Shown piece by piece: positions 33,124 through 42,128 of a stretch of DNA of 64,000 bases. The translations under genes and the position numbers were made by a program. Origin of the DNA: Fusobacterium_C necrophorum_A (lineage in GTDB: Bacteria > Fusobacteriota > Fusobacteriia > Fusobacteriales > Fusobacteriaceae). Position 1 is the stretch's first letter, and each line of letters begins with the position of its first letter. The stretch covers positions 1 through 64,000 of the forward strand of contig NZ_SBAP01000008.1 of assembly GCF_004134945.1 (NCBI RefSeq), given 5' to 3'. The notes under the pieces were generated by a model. That model ran no database searches. It saw nothing but the letters and a program-made list of their open reading frames with translations, and was not told the origin of the DNA.

Positions 33124-33684
33124 TTAAATATTCCAAAGTTCAGTATCTGTAGTTGAAACTGCACAGGCTCCTGCTGATAAAGCACTTACAATATCTTCTT
33201 TGCTGGCAATCAAGCCTCCGGTAATCAAAGGTCTATCTATTTTTGTCGATAAGGAATGCAGTATTTTAGGCATTAAACCGGGTAAAATTTCGACTGCTGT
33301 CGGTTTATTTTCCTGAATATGCAATAAGGTCTTTTCATAAGAAAAAGAATCCAAGATGAAAAAGCGTTGAATGACCGGAACCTTCATTTTTGTTGCAAAA
33401 GATACAATATTATGTTTTGTCGTAATAATTCCGAAAGGTTGTATCTTTTCCACAATGTATTCCACTCCGTAATTTGAGCTGGAAAGTCCCTCTATCATAT
33501 CCACATGAATAAATACTTTTTTCCCCGCCTCTTTCAGGCTATTCACAACTCTCTCTATGTTTAATAGATTGGCCATGATAATAAACACAATCTCGGAATC
33601 GGAGGCAATGGCTTTCTCCAAAGAAATATCATTTTTAATAGCCGGAATTACAGGACTCACTTCCAATAGTTCTTCTATTGTCAT
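33124..33684 (-). CDS. glpP: glycerol uptake operon antiterminator (GlpP)
   Basis: A 186-residue GlpP-family protein with a TIM-barrel-like pattern. VSPVIPAIKND is at the N-terminus, KKVFIHVDMIEGLS near residue 55, and PLITGGLIASKEDIVSALSAGACAVSTTDTELW at the C-terminal end (positions about 151-183). In Bacillus GlpP with glycerol 3-phosphate binds leader RNA and prevents termination before glpD, glpFK and glpTQ. Matching leaders occur here before glpF and glpQ. The ATG at 33684 follows GGAGGAAATCTGAT; the longer frame to 33747 overlaps the fumarase gene and is rejected. Confidence 0.93.
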   Translation of the reverse strand: MTIEELLEVSPVIPAIKNDISLEKAIASDSEIVFIIMANLLNIERVVNSLKEAGKKVFIHVDMIEGLSSSNYGVEYIVEKIQPFGIITTKHNIVSFATKMKVPVIQRFFILDSFSYEKTLLHIQENKPTAVEILPGLMPKILHSLSTKIDRPLITGGLIASKEDIVSALSAGACAVSTTDTELWNI

Positions 33685-33685
33685 A

Positions 33686-34240
33686 TCAGATTTCCTCCAT
33701 ATATTGCTTTCTTCCCTCTTCATACAAATCTCCACCATACATATCATTTACTACAATAGCCGGAAAATCTTTGACTTCCAATTTTCGAATGGCTTCTGCC
33801 CCCAGGTCCTCATAAGCAATCAATTCTGCCTTTTGAATAGATTTTGCAATCAAAGCTGCGGCTCCTCCTACGGCTGCAAAATATACGGCTCTTTCTTTTT
33901 GAATGCTATTTTTTACTTCTTGAGAACGTCCTCCTTTTCCTATCATCCCTTTCAATCCGTGCTGCATTAAAATAGGAGCATAGGGATCCATACGATAACT
34001 GGTAGTAGGTCCTGCACTTCCAATCACACAACCGGGTTTTGCAGGAGTCGGTCCCACATAGTAAATGATTTGCCCTTCTAAAGGAAAAGGAAGCTCTTTC
34101 CCTTCTTCTATCAGTTTTACCAGTCTTGCATGAGCTGCATCCCGAGCTGTATAAATCGTTCCGGTAATTTTCACGACATCTCCAATTTTTAATGTTTGAA
34201 TAACCTCTTCTCTAAGAGGAGTTTTAATTGCATATTCCAT
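33686..34240 (-). CDS. class I fumarate hydratase, beta subunit
   Basis: A 184-residue C-terminal-type subunit of class I (iron-sulfur) hydro-lyases, with GTIYTARDAAHARLV near residue 28, YYVGPTPAKPGCVIGSAGPTTS near 61 and GKGGRSQEV near 101. With the alpha subunit encoded just upstream it forms fumarase, or a related enzyme such as tartrate or mesaconate hydratase. Its stop is two bases from the glpP start, so the genes are cotranscribed. Confidence 0.9.
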   Translation of the reverse strand: MEYAIKTPLREEVIQTLKIGDVVKITGTIYTARDAAHARLVKLIEEGKELPFPLEGQIIYYVGPTPAKPGCVIGSAGPTTSYRMDPYAPILMQHGLKGMIGKGGRSQEVKNSIQKERAVYFAAVGGAAALIAKSIQKAELIAYEDLGAEAIRKLEVKDFPAIVVNDMYGGDLYEEGRKQYMEEI

Positions 34241-34249
34241 ACTTCCTCC

Positions 34250-35095
34250 TTATAAAATCACTTCTTGGTGTCGTACCGCATGACAGTTTAAATTCACAGC
34301 TACAGGCAAACAGGCAATATGACAGGGAAAGACATTTACTTTGACTGCCAAAGCCGTAGTATTTCCTCCTAAACCAAGAGGACCTATCCCCAATTTATTA
34401 ATTTTTTCCAATAACTCTTCTTCCAAAGAGGCTGCAATCGGGTCAGAACTCTTATCATTGATATCTCGAAGCAAGGCTTCCTTTGCAAGTAAAGCCGCTT
34501 TTTCAAAACTTCCTCCAATTCCTACTCCAACTGTAATGGGAGGACAGGGATTTCCTCCGGCATTGGAAACCAATTCCAAAACTAATTTTTTAACCCCCTC
34601 TATTCCGTCTGCTGGCTTTAACATTTTTACCAGACTCATATTTTCAGAGCCTCCTCCTTTCGGAGCCAAAACAATCTTCACTTGATTGGAGCCTGCAATC
34701 ATTTTCGTATGAATAATGGCCGGAGTATTGTCTTTGGTGTTCACTCTATCCAGAGGATGTTTTACCATAGATTTTCGCAAATATCCATTCATATAACCTC
34801 GACGAACTCCCTCTTGGATGGCTTCATAAATATCTCCCGGAATGTATACTTCCGTTCCTATTTCCAAAAATATTACCGCCATTCCGGTATCCTGACACAT
34901 AGGCACCTGTTCTTCTTCTGCAATGGCATCATTTTCTAAAATCTGCTGTAATACATTTTTTGCCAGAGGAGATTTTTCCGTCTCTCTATAAGCTCTGTTT
35001 ATTTTTTTCAACACTTCGGGATCTACATAGTAATTCGCTGCCATACACATCTTTTCTACTTCATTTGTTACCATAGACAAATCAAGCTTTTTCAT
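34250..35095 (-). CDS. class I fumarate hydratase, alpha subunit
   Basis: A 281-residue N-terminal-type subunit with three cysteine sites for a [4Fe-4S] cluster: QVPMCQDTGMAVI near residue 62, GNPCPPITVGVGIGGSFEKA near 190 and FPCHIACLPVAVNLNCH near 255. With the beta subunit it hydrates fumarate to malate, or mesaconate to citramalate in the methylaspartate route of glutamate fermentation. The link with an aminotransferase upstream suggests aspartate to fumarate interconversion. Confidence 0.9.
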   Translation of the reverse strand: MKKLDLSMVTNEVEKMCMAANYYVDPEVLKKINRAYRETEKSPLAKNVLQQILENDAIAEEEQVPMCQDTGMAVIFLEIGTEVYIPGDIYEAIQEGVRRGYMNGYLRKSMVKHPLDRVNTKDNTPAIIHTKMIAGSNQVKIVLAPKGGGSENMSLVKMLKPADGIEGVKKLVLELVSNAGGNPCPPITVGVGIGGSFEKAALLAKEALLRDINDKSSDPIAASLEEELLEKINKLGIGPLGLGGNTTALAVKVNVFPCHIACLPVAVNLNCHAVRHQEVIL

Positions 35096-35103
35096 TTCCT
35101 AAC

Positions 35104-36342
35104 TCACCCTTTCAAACCTTCTATTGTATCCTTTATTTTTTTTGCCAAACCCCTTAATTTTCTTTTTGGAATTCCGCAAATAGCAATTCGAATGGCATCC
35201 TCAAAGACAATGCTAAAAATATTCTGTTGTTCCAATTCCCTCGTCACTTCCCTTATCTTTTCTCCCACAGGAATCGTCAAGAAAAAACCGCTCTTATAAG
35301 GTAAAATATCCAAGTGACATTCTTTTGCTTCCGTAATAAAAATTTCAGCTCTTTCCAATAATAACTTTTCGTATTTTTTTTGTTCCTCCCAAAGTTGTTT
35401 CCTCAAAGATGGAGTTTCCATAATTTTTACAAACATCTCCATTCCACCTCTGGAAGCATTCGACCAAGTAGCTCTACAAGAAAATGCTGCTGCCGTTTCA
35501 AATTCCTCTATCCATTCCTTACTCGAAGAAATCGCCAATTGAGCCCCTGCCCTCATTCCATAAATTCCCAGAGACTTCGATAAGCTGAAAGCATATACTA
35601 CGAGCATATTTTCCGGTAATTCGGATAGAACACTTCTTTCTTCATATTCCGGAGTATCAAAATCTTTATAGGCAATATCCTTGATTAAAATAATATTGCT
35701 TTGCTTCGCCGCCTCTTTTAAAATTCTCATGACAGCCAGCCATTCTTCCTGACTTAATTTAAAACCGGTCGGATTTTGACAGGGATCATTGATAACAACC
35801 ACTAAATTTTCTTGCTCTTTCGATAACTTTTTTACTTTTTCCTCAAAATTGGATAGATGAAAGGTGTTTTTTTCATTGAATAAGGCATAGCAGTCAAAAC
35901 TTCCTCCCGCTTCCTTTGCCATTGCCTTGTAAGGTCCCCACATCCTCTCCGGAAGAAGAATTTTTTCTCCATGATTTAAATAGTTTTTAATAGTATTGCT
36001 TAAGGCTCCCGTTCCTCCCGGAGTTCCTATCACAGAAAAAAAATAATTTGGATACTCCTTCCGATACGATTCTCCCAACACAGTCTTTTTTACAGTCTCC
36101 TTATAGGCTTCACTTCCCGTAAAATGAGGAGCATAGGCTGTAAATTCCGTCAGAGGAAGCTCACGAAACATCTGCCTTACCACATCAAATACCACTAAAT
36201 TTTCTTCCTCATCATATAAAGAACCTAAAGTAGCATTGAATACCGCCTCTTTCCCATACTTATCTATGGCTTCCTTTGCTCTTTGAGCAGTAGAAAACAC
36301 TTCGTCACTGAATTTTTTTCCCTGATAATGTTTTGCTAGCAT
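35104..36342 (-). CDS. aromatic/aspartate-type aminotransferase (class I PLP enzyme)
   Basis: A 412-residue aminotransferase of the aspartate/aromatic group. It has FFSVIGTPGGTGALSNTI near residue 105, VINDPCQNPTGFKLS near 190, and the PLP lysine in FSLSKSLGIYGMRAGAQL near 260. The frame opens at 36387, but that ATG lies inside a 15-bp terminator stem; the ATG at 36342 follows TTAGGAGGGAAA. It heads the run to the fumarase genes, glpP and dhaKLM. The substrate is unknown; aspartate or an aromatic amino acid is likely. Confidence 0.85.
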   Translation of the reverse strand: MLAKHYQGKKFSDEVFSTAQRAKEAIDKYGKEAVFNATLGSLYDEEENLVVFDVVRQMFRELPLTEFTAYAPHFTGSEAYKETVKKTVLGESYRKEYPNYFFSVIGTPGGTGALSNTIKNYLNHGEKILLPERMWGPYKAMAKEAGGSFDCYALFNEKNTFHLSNFEEKVKKLSKEQENLVVVINDPCQNPTGFKLSQEEWLAVMRILKEAAKQSNIILIKDIAYKDFDTPEYEERSVLSELPENMLVVYAFSLSKSLGIYGMRAGAQLAISSSKEWIEEFETAAAFSCRATWSNASRGGMEMFVKIMETPSLRKQLWEEQKKYEKLLLERAEIFITEAKECHLDILPYKSGFFLTIPVGEKIREVTRELEQQNIFSIVFEDAIRIAICGIPKRKLRGLAKKIKDTIEGLKG

Positions 36343-36372
36343 TTTCCCTCCTAATTCCTTTTCTTTATCAAA

Positions 36373-36408
36373 AAAAGTTGCTTCCATTTTCCTATGAAAA
36401 CAACTTTT
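36373..36408 (-). terminator. strong intrinsic terminator after the OmpA-like gene
   Basis: On the minus strand AAAAGTTGTTTTCAT and ATGGAAGCAACTTTT pair over 15 bp with two G-U pairs around the loop AGGAAA, followed by TTTG. It separates the envelope operon from the aminotransferase operon. No clear promoter is seen between this hairpin and the aminotransferase gene, so partial read-through is possible. Confidence 0.85.
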
Positions 36409-36413
36409 CCATT

Positions 36414-36965
36414 TTAACTTCTTGATATAATAAACTCTACTCTTCGATTTCTAGCTCTACCTGACTCTGTAGCGTTAGAAGCAACTGGATTTTGCTTTCC
36501 ATAGCCCTCTATAGAAATATTGTTTTCAATCGCACCATGATTTACCAAGTAAGACTTAATCGCCTTCGCTCGATTGACTGATAATTCCAAATTATATCCT
36601 TCACTTCCAATAAAATCCGTATAACCGTCTATTTTAATTTTAATATCCGAATTTGCCCCCAAAGCATTCGCCAAAGTTCGCAAACTAGGCTTAATTCCAT
36701 CTTTTACCTCATACTTATCGAAATCAAATAAAATCAGTTCAGGCATGGATAAAATAAGATTGTTTCCTTCTCTTCGAATGGTAACTCCATCTTGATTGAA
36801 CACAATAATATCCTCCAGAGGTTTCTTTGCCGTGTCGATATCCTCAATGGCAAAATTTTGATTTCCTTCTGTCGACAAATCACGAACACTTGTATTGGAA
36901 GTTTTTCCACAAGCTGCCAAAACAAAAGAGGCTAAAAGTACAGTCATTCCTAAATATTTCTTCAT
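36414..36965 (-). CDS. OmpA-family peptidoglycan-binding lipoprotein
   Basis: A 183-residue lipoprotein with signal MKKYLGMTVLLASFVLAACG (lipidated Cys in LAAC). The C-terminal OmpA-like domain includes the peptidoglycan-binding residues in KIDGYTDFIGSEGYNLELS near residue 110, NRAKAIKSYLV, and GRARNRRVEFIIS. It anchors the outer membrane to the cell wall. The ATG at 36965 follows AATGGAGGAATT. It is 19 bp downstream of the L,D-transpeptidase-like gene, so both act at the cell wall. Confidence 0.9.
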   Translation of the reverse strand: MKKYLGMTVLLASFVLAACGKTSNTSVRDLSTEGNQNFAIEDIDTAKKPLEDIIVFNQDGVTIRREGNNLILSMPELILFDFDKYEVKDGIKPSLRTLANALGANSDIKIKIDGYTDFIGSEGYNLELSVNRAKAIKSYLVNHGAIENNISIEGYGKQNPVASNATESGRARNRRVEFIISRS

Positions 36966-36984
36966 AATTCCTCCATTTCCGTAT

Positions 36985-38139
36985 TTAAAATACAATTACC
37001 ACCAAGTTATCTGTTAAATTTTGTGCATTGGCACTTCTATTAGGCTTTTTAATGACCCAATCAAAAAGAAACTTCGCATGCGGTTCGCTCGTTCGAATAC
37101 ATTTTCTGGTACCCGAATAGGTTCCCAAAGTAAATTCTTTTTGTTTCATAAAAAATTCCCGATTCACTTCCTCTACATCGTTGATGGGAGTCCCGTGAAT
37201 ATATCCCCCTCCACAAAAACGAAGAGCATATTTTGCAGCCCCTTGCTTTTGACCATTTTCATCATTATAGGGCATCACATATTTTCCCATTGCCGTACTG
37301 AAAAATCCTTTGGGCGTTTCAAATCCTAGCTTACTGTCCATTCCCGTTTTACTGTAGACATAGGAAATGACTTCCCACTCCCCTTCCTGTTTTTCAAAAA
37401 CAATAAAGTTTTGATTTTTACTGTCAATGGCAATCACTTTATTGAAATTGGTATTCGGAATATTTGCATAACTGATATTTCGATTGGAAACTGTCAATAT
37501 TTCAGGAACCGATAGAGCTTTTACCCTTGAGCTCCCTGCCCCGGAACTTTGGATAGACACCAAAGAACGATCCGGAATGTAAATGGTTTCTCCTGCAGCA
37601 TTTGTCCCTGCTGTGTTTTGATCCGCAGACGTTCCGTATTTATCTTTATTTTTTTGCAAATCCAAGTGATTCGGGTTCGGTGCATAGGAATTGACTGCCG
37701 CAATTTTTCTTCCTGCCGCTTTCTCTGTCGCTAAAAAATTCTCTAAGCTTTTTATTTTATCTAAAGCCATGTCAAAACGAAAATTTCTTTTTTGAGAAAC
37801 ACTCGCTGCAATGTAACCTTCATTTCCTTTCGGAGTTCTTACCTTATACCAATAATTTCCTTTTACATAAATTTTTTCCAATAAGGGAAGTTTATCGTTA
37901 TAAGAATATTTTTCAATAATATTTCCCTCCATTCCCGGATAATCTCTAATATTTGCAGTTCTGGAGCTCACAAATACATAATCCACAATGTCGGGATGTT
38001 CCCCTTTATATTTTAAATTCATCTTTACACTACTAGGAATTTTATTATCATACAATGATACTTTTGTCCATTCTTCCGCCTTTGTGATTGAAGTTACACT
38101 AAAAAAAGCCAAGTATGCAACCAATACCCATCGTTTCAT
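36985..38139 (-). CDS. secreted SH3 / L,D-transpeptidase-like protein
   Basis: A 384-residue exported protein (signal MKRWVLVAYLAFFSVTSITKA). Residues about 45-110 look like a bacterial SH3 wall-binding domain (SSRTANIRDYPGMEGNII, then GNYWYKVRTPKGNEGYI). The C-terminal half resembles YkuD L,D-transpeptidases: ETPKGFFSTAMG, CGGGYIHGTPIN, then GTRKCIRTSEPHAKF with the presumed catalytic Cys. The usual SHGC motif is altered to TRKC, so activity is uncertain. The ATG at 38139 is chosen by the signal peptide and GGGGAGG. It is cotranscribed with the OmpA-like lipoprotein gene. Confidence 0.75.
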   Translation of the reverse strand: MKRWVLVAYLAFFSVTSITKAEEWTKVSLYDNKIPSSVKMNLKYKGEHPDIVDYVFVSSRTANIRDYPGMEGNIIEKYSYNDKLPLLEKIYVKGNYWYKVRTPKGNEGYIAASVSQKRNFRFDMALDKIKSLENFLATEKAAGRKIAAVNSYAPNPNHLDLQKNKDKYGTSADQNTAGTNAAGETIYIPDRSLVSIQSSGAGSSRVKALSVPEILTVSNRNISYANIPNTNFNKVIAIDSKNQNFIVFEKQEGEWEVISYVYSKTGMDSKLGFETPKGFFSTAMGKYVMPYNDENGQKQGAAKYALRFCGGGYIHGTPINDVEEVNREFFMKQKEFTLGTYSGTRKCIRTSEPHAKFLFDWVIKKPNRSANAQNLTDNLVVIVF

Positions 38140-38236
38140 ATATTTATTTTCCTCCCCTGCTTCGATTCCCAATAGGCATACTGCCATATTATTCTTATTA
38201 TAACACAAATCCGGAAAAAAAAAAGTATAAAATAAA

Positions 38237-38268
38237 ATACCGAGACAAGCTTTTGCTCATATCGGTAT
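38237..38268 (-). terminator. terminator of the lysine-fermentation operon
   Basis: On the minus strand ATACCGA and TCGGTAT pair, with an inner AGCAAAAGCT stem, followed by TTTATTTT. It lies about 25 bp after the kamE stop. Confidence 0.75.
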
Positions 38269-38292
38269 CTTGAGAGTTTATTTAGTATTATC

Positions 38293-39090
38293 TTATTTTT
38301 TCTTTCCCATTCCTCTTGCCACCATTTCTTCTAAAGCATACGTGGCAACGTCATCTGCATATTTTCCCGGTCCGAATCCTGCATCATATCCTAATTCTTT
38401 TGCAAGATCATTGGTAATTCTCGCTCCTCCGGCAATCAAAATTACCTTGTCCCGCAATCCTTCCGCTTCCAGCAATTCCACCAAATTGGTCATATTTTGA
38501 ATATGAACATCTTTTTGGGTTACCGTTTGAGACACCAAAAGAACATCCGCCTTCAATTCAATGGCTTTTTGGATAAATTCTTCATTCGGAATTTGACTTC
38601 CTAAATTATAAGCTTCAATCCCTTTGTATCGTTCCAATCCATAATGCCCTGCATATCCCTTCATGTTCATAATAGCGTCAATTCCTACCGTGTGAGCATC
38701 TGTTCCTGTACTTGCTCCTACAATAACAATATCTCTGTCAAAGTGTTCTTCAATATATTTTTCACATTCATGCATATCCATAGTATTGATTTCCAAAGCC
38801 TGCACCTTGATAGCCGTATAGTCTACGGTATAAGAGGTCGCTCCGTACACTACATAATAGGAGAATTGTTTATCCAAAGAGCCTGAAAAAGCAACCGCAG
38901 GTGCTACAAATCCCATTTGTTTTGCTAACAATAGAGCTGCTTCCACTCCTTTTTCATTACACGGAACCGGTAAGGTAAAACTCATTTGCACCTTTCCATC
39001 GTTCATCGTATCTCCATAAGGTTTGATTTTTGTTAAATCTAGGGTAGTATCGAAATCCCTTTTTTCCATTGAATATAATCCTGAACTCAT
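38293..39090 (-). CDS. kamE: lysine 5,6-aminomutase beta (B12-binding) subunit
   Basis: A 265-residue subunit. The cobalamin-binding motif is DAHTVGIDAI (Asp131, His133, Gly136), and Lys144 in NMKG sits where the PLP-binding lysine is known in the Clostridium enzyme. A second B12 motif, LLVSQTVTQKD, lies near residue 193. With KamD it moves the terminal amino group of beta-lysine or D-lysine to C5. The start ATG overlaps the kamD stop (GAATGA), and GGAGGTGACAAAG precedes it. Confidence 0.96.
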   Translation of the reverse strand: MSSGLYSMEKRDFDTTLDLTKIKPYGDTMNDGKVQMSFTLPVPCNEKGVEAALLLAKQMGFVAPAVAFSGSLDKQFSYYVVYGATSYTVDYTAIKVQALEINTMDMHECEKYIEEHFDRDIVIVGASTGTDAHTVGIDAIMNMKGYAGHYGLERYKGIEAYNLGSQIPNEEFIQKAIELKADVLLVSQTVTQKDVHIQNMTNLVELLEAEGLRDKVILIAGGARITNDLAKELGYDAGFGPGKYADDVATYALEEMVARGMGKKK

Positions 39091-40652
39091 TCTTTGTCAC
39101 CTCCAAGCATTAAAGGAACAAACGGGTTAAAGTAAGTACTGTCTTTTTCAAAAACTCCGGCCAATCCCTTTCCTCCATCTTTCGGTCGTTTTACTCCACC
39201 GAAAATTCCTTTTTCAATTGTTGTAAAAATTCCAAATCCTTCAATTTCTTTCAATAGAGATGCCGCTTTTTCAAGAACTTCCTGAGCTCTTGTGTTCATA
39301 ATTCCACCTTTTTTGAATTCAATATCATTTCCAAAATCTTTTAAATTATTGAAAATATATAAGGCATTTTCAATGGATAAGGCTCTATCAGCAAGGAATG
39401 GAGTATGAATTGCTTCCGTCAACATTCCCAACAAGCATAATCTTTGATTCGTTGTAATGGTAATAATATTAAATAAAGCATCTTGAATATGCCCTTTGAA
39501 AATATTTCCCGTCATAAATTTCGTAGGCGGCATATATTTTAGGGGAGCCTTCGGGAAAATCTCTCGAGCCATTTCTGCTTGAGCCAATTCATAGAGGAAC
39601 CCGTTCTCTAATTTCGGATCCATTTCAAAAGCATGCCCCAATCCCATTTGTTCTTCAGGTAACCCGGCAACCAAAGCATATTGTTCATTGATAAACTGAG
39701 AGGCCAAGACGGTATGGGCTTCTTCAAAGGCATCCGCTGTTGTCAAGTAGTTGTCTTCTCCGGTGTTAATAATGACTCCTGCAAAACCGTTAATGACTCT
39801 TGAGAAAAATTGGTCACAAAGAGTTCTTTGCATGTTAATATCTCTAAATAAAATTCCATATAGGGCATCATTCAACATAACATCCAATCTTTCTAAAGCT
39901 CCCATCGCCGCAATTTCCGGCATACATAATCCGGAACAGTAGTTACACAGTCGAATGTATCTTCCCAATTCCTGTCCTACTTCATCCAGAGCCTTTCTCA
40001 TAATACGGAAATTTTCTTGGGTTGCAAAGGTTCCTCCAAACCCTTCAGACGTTGCCCCATAGGGAACATAGTCCAATAAAGATTGTCCTGTGGTACGAAT
40101 AACCGCAATAATGTCCGCCCCTTGTCTCGCTCCTGCCACCGCTTGTACTACGTCTTCATAAATATTTCCTGTAGCTACGATGATGTATAAGAAAGGTCCT
40201 GTTTTATCTCCACCATATCCGGCTATCATGCTTTCTCTGGTTTCTCTATTTTTTCGAATTCTTTCCACTGTTTGCACAGCAATTCGATTGATTTCCAATT
40301 GAATATCAAAATCATCGTGCCATTTCATTTTGCAAATATCCAACTCTTTTTTAGCAACCTTTTCTGCAATTTCTTGCGGAGTCAATCCGGTTTCCAACAT
40401 TGCATTTCCAATATATTTTGCAATCCCCAGAGTGATATTTCCATTTTCTTTCACATAATCCACGATTGCATTTGGCAGCGGTACTCCGAAAGAATCTACA
40501 TCATCAATTCCAAGCAAACGACAAATCGTTCTTTCTACTGTCACAGTGCTGTGAGAATCAATGAAAACTTGGGAATCTGCCACAATTTTTCTTGCAGATT
40601 CTCGAGCTTCCGCTACAAGCTCCCAGTTTAAATCCAATTTATTATTCCTCAT
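39087..40652 (-). CDS. kamD: lysine 5,6-aminomutase alpha subunit
   Basis: A 521-residue catalytic subunit of the adenosylcobalamin/PLP enzyme. Recognisable segments are SHSTVTVERTICRLLGIDD near residue 33, GGDKTGPFLYIIVATGNIYED near 149 and LNDALYGILFRDINMQRTLCDQFFSRV near 262. It acts with KamE on L-beta-lysine made by KamA. It lies between kamC and kamE, in the same order as in other Fusobacterium lysine clusters. AAGGAGGACTAAAACAGT precedes the ATG. Confidence 0.96.
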   Translation of the reverse strand: MRNNKLDLNWELVAEARESARKIVADSQVFIDSHSTVTVERTICRLLGIDDVDSFGVPLPNAIVDYVKENGNITLGIAKYIGNAMLETGLTPQEIAEKVAKKELDICKMKWHDDFDIQLEINRIAVQTVERIRKNRETRESMIAGYGGDKTGPFLYIIVATGNIYEDVVQAVAGARQGADIIAVIRTTGQSLLDYVPYGATSEGFGGTFATQENFRIMRKALDEVGQELGRYIRLCNYCSGLCMPEIAAMGALERLDVMLNDALYGILFRDINMQRTLCDQFFSRVINGFAGVIINTGEDNYLTTADAFEEAHTVLASQFINEQYALVAGLPEEQMGLGHAFEMDPKLENGFLYELAQAEMAREIFPKAPLKYMPPTKFMTGNIFKGHIQDALFNIITITTNQRLCLLGMLTEAIHTPFLADRALSIENALYIFNNLKDFGNDIEFKKGGIMNTRAQEVLEKAASLLKEIEGFGIFTTIEKGIFGGVKRPKDGGKGLAGVFEKDSTYFNPFVPLMLGGDKE

Positions 40653-40658
40653 ACTGTT

Positions 40659-42128
40659 TTAGTCCTCCTTATGATATTCTTGCGAAATCACTTCATTAAA
40701 TTTTTCGTCCAGTCCAATCAGTTTAGCAATATTCAAGGCATCTTTCGGTACCTCTTCCACACTTGCTCTCTCTAATCGAAAATCCATGCACTCTTGAATG
40801 AGTTCCATAGACTTATTGCTAAGTGCAATTCTATTTTTTAATAGATCGAAATCTATATTTTTTAAGCCTACAACTTGGTAATGGTTCATGCTGGAGTCTA
40901 CAACTCCGTCAAAGTGAGTCGTAATTAAGGAAATGCTAGGTTTTCCATTTAAGAATTTCGCTAGGGCTCGGACAAATTTTTGACCTTCTTTCGGGTTGGT
41001 TCCTCTTGCAAATTCGTCAAATACAACAAAGCCTTTGCCTAATTCTAAAAATACATTGACCTCCTGTAGTTTCATTATTTCAGCTCCAAAAGTACTCAAG
41101 CCTTTTGAAATATCCTGCATATCATCCGAGATAAAGAATACGAAATCAACCAATGGAAGACTGGCTTCCTCTGCAATTACAAAAAATCCCATATGAAACA
41201 ACAATAAATTTTCTGTAATTGTCTTTAAAGCGACACTCTTTCCTCCCATATTGGCACCTGTGATGATGGTAACTCCTTCTCCCAGTTCAATGCCAATCGG
41301 AGTATAGGTTTTTCCTTTCGCTTCCAGCATTTCTTTCAATTCCAAATTCACCGCTTTTTTGATTTGAAAAAAACCGTCTCTGGAGATACCGGGTTTATGA
41401 GCAGAGTACTTCTTTGCAAATTTCGCCTTTGCTATTAAAAAATCTAAATTCCCTATTTTTTCTATATTTTCTAAATATATGTTTGCTTCTTCCGCTATCA
41501 CCTGACTTAGTTTTGTACGGATACGATATTCTTCCTTTTCTTCCTCTACCAGAAAAGTAAGTCTTTCCTCTTTCAGTTTGACTATCGTGTCATAATCTCG
41601 TGTGGCATAAATTTGTTTTTCTACTTTTTTTCTCTGCTCCCGCAACGCTGTCAATTGCCTCGAATAACTTTCATATAAATAAAAAGTAGGATTTCGATCC
41701 GATTGAGGATCCAAAGCCTCTAAAATTTCATTTAGGGGTTGTAGAGAAAAACCTTGTAATTCAGCAGGCAGTTCTTGCAAACATTCTTGAAGTTTTTCCA
41801 TATAAATGGCCTGTACTTTTACCTCAAATAATTCTACTTCATCTAAAACATTTCCATTTTCTACCATTCGAATTAATTTTTTGATATTTTTCATTCTATG
41901 AATACAAGATTCCAAAGTCAACAAAAAACTTTTCCGATCTGTTTCTTCGGAAAAATTGATAAACTGTTGTATTTCTTCGAAATTTCGTTCCAATGCCTCC
42001 TCTTCTCCCGGAACAAAAGGTTTCAAATTTTTTAGTTTTTCTTCTCCATAGTTGGAAAGTACCTCTACACGTGACAAGAGTCGGTTAAAACCGATTCTTT
42101 CGATACTTCTTTCATCGATAAATCGCAT
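40659..42128 (-). CDS. kamC: MutS-like ATPase of the lysine cluster (KamC)
   Basis: A 489-residue protein related to the ATPase half of DNA mismatch repair MutS. The core helices precede Walker A GANMGGKS (residues 291-298), followed by ISDDMQDISKGLSTFGAE near 330 and the Walker B region VVFDEFARGTNPKEG near 365. There is no mismatch-recognition domain. Its place among the aminomutase genes suggests that it services KamDE, perhaps as a reactivating chaperone; this is inference. Its start overlaps kamB by 64 bp but has its own ribosome site, AAAGGAGGGAGAAAA. Confidence 0.85.
   Translation of the reverse strand: MRFIDERSIERIGFNRLLSRVEVLSNYGEEKLKNLKPFVPGEEEALERNFEEIQQFINFSEETDRKSFLLTLESCIHRMKNIKKLIRMVENGNVLDEVELFEVKVQAIYMEKLQECLQELPAELQGFSLQPLNEILEALDPQSDRNPTFYLYESYSRQLTALREQRKKVEKQIYATRDYDTIVKLKEERLTFLVEEEKEEYRIRTKLSQVIAEEANIYLENIEKIGNLDFLIAKAKFAKKYSAHKPGISRDGFFQIKKAVNLELKEMLEAKGKTYTPIGIELGEGVTIITGANMGGKSVALKTITENLLLFHMGFFVIAEEASLPLVDFVFFISDDMQDISKGLSTFGAEIMKLQEVNVFLELGKGFVVFDEFARGTNPKEGQKFVRALAKFLNGKPSISLITTHFDGVVDSSMNHYQVVGLKNIDFDLLKNRIALSNKSMELIQECMDFRLERASVEEVPKDALNIAKLIGLDEKFNEVISQEYHKED

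Noticed and set aside
40659..42128. Genuine DNA mismatch repair MutS
   Set aside because: The protein is much shorter than MutS, lacks the mismatch-binding N-terminal domain and lies within the lysine operon, so a repair role is not claimed.
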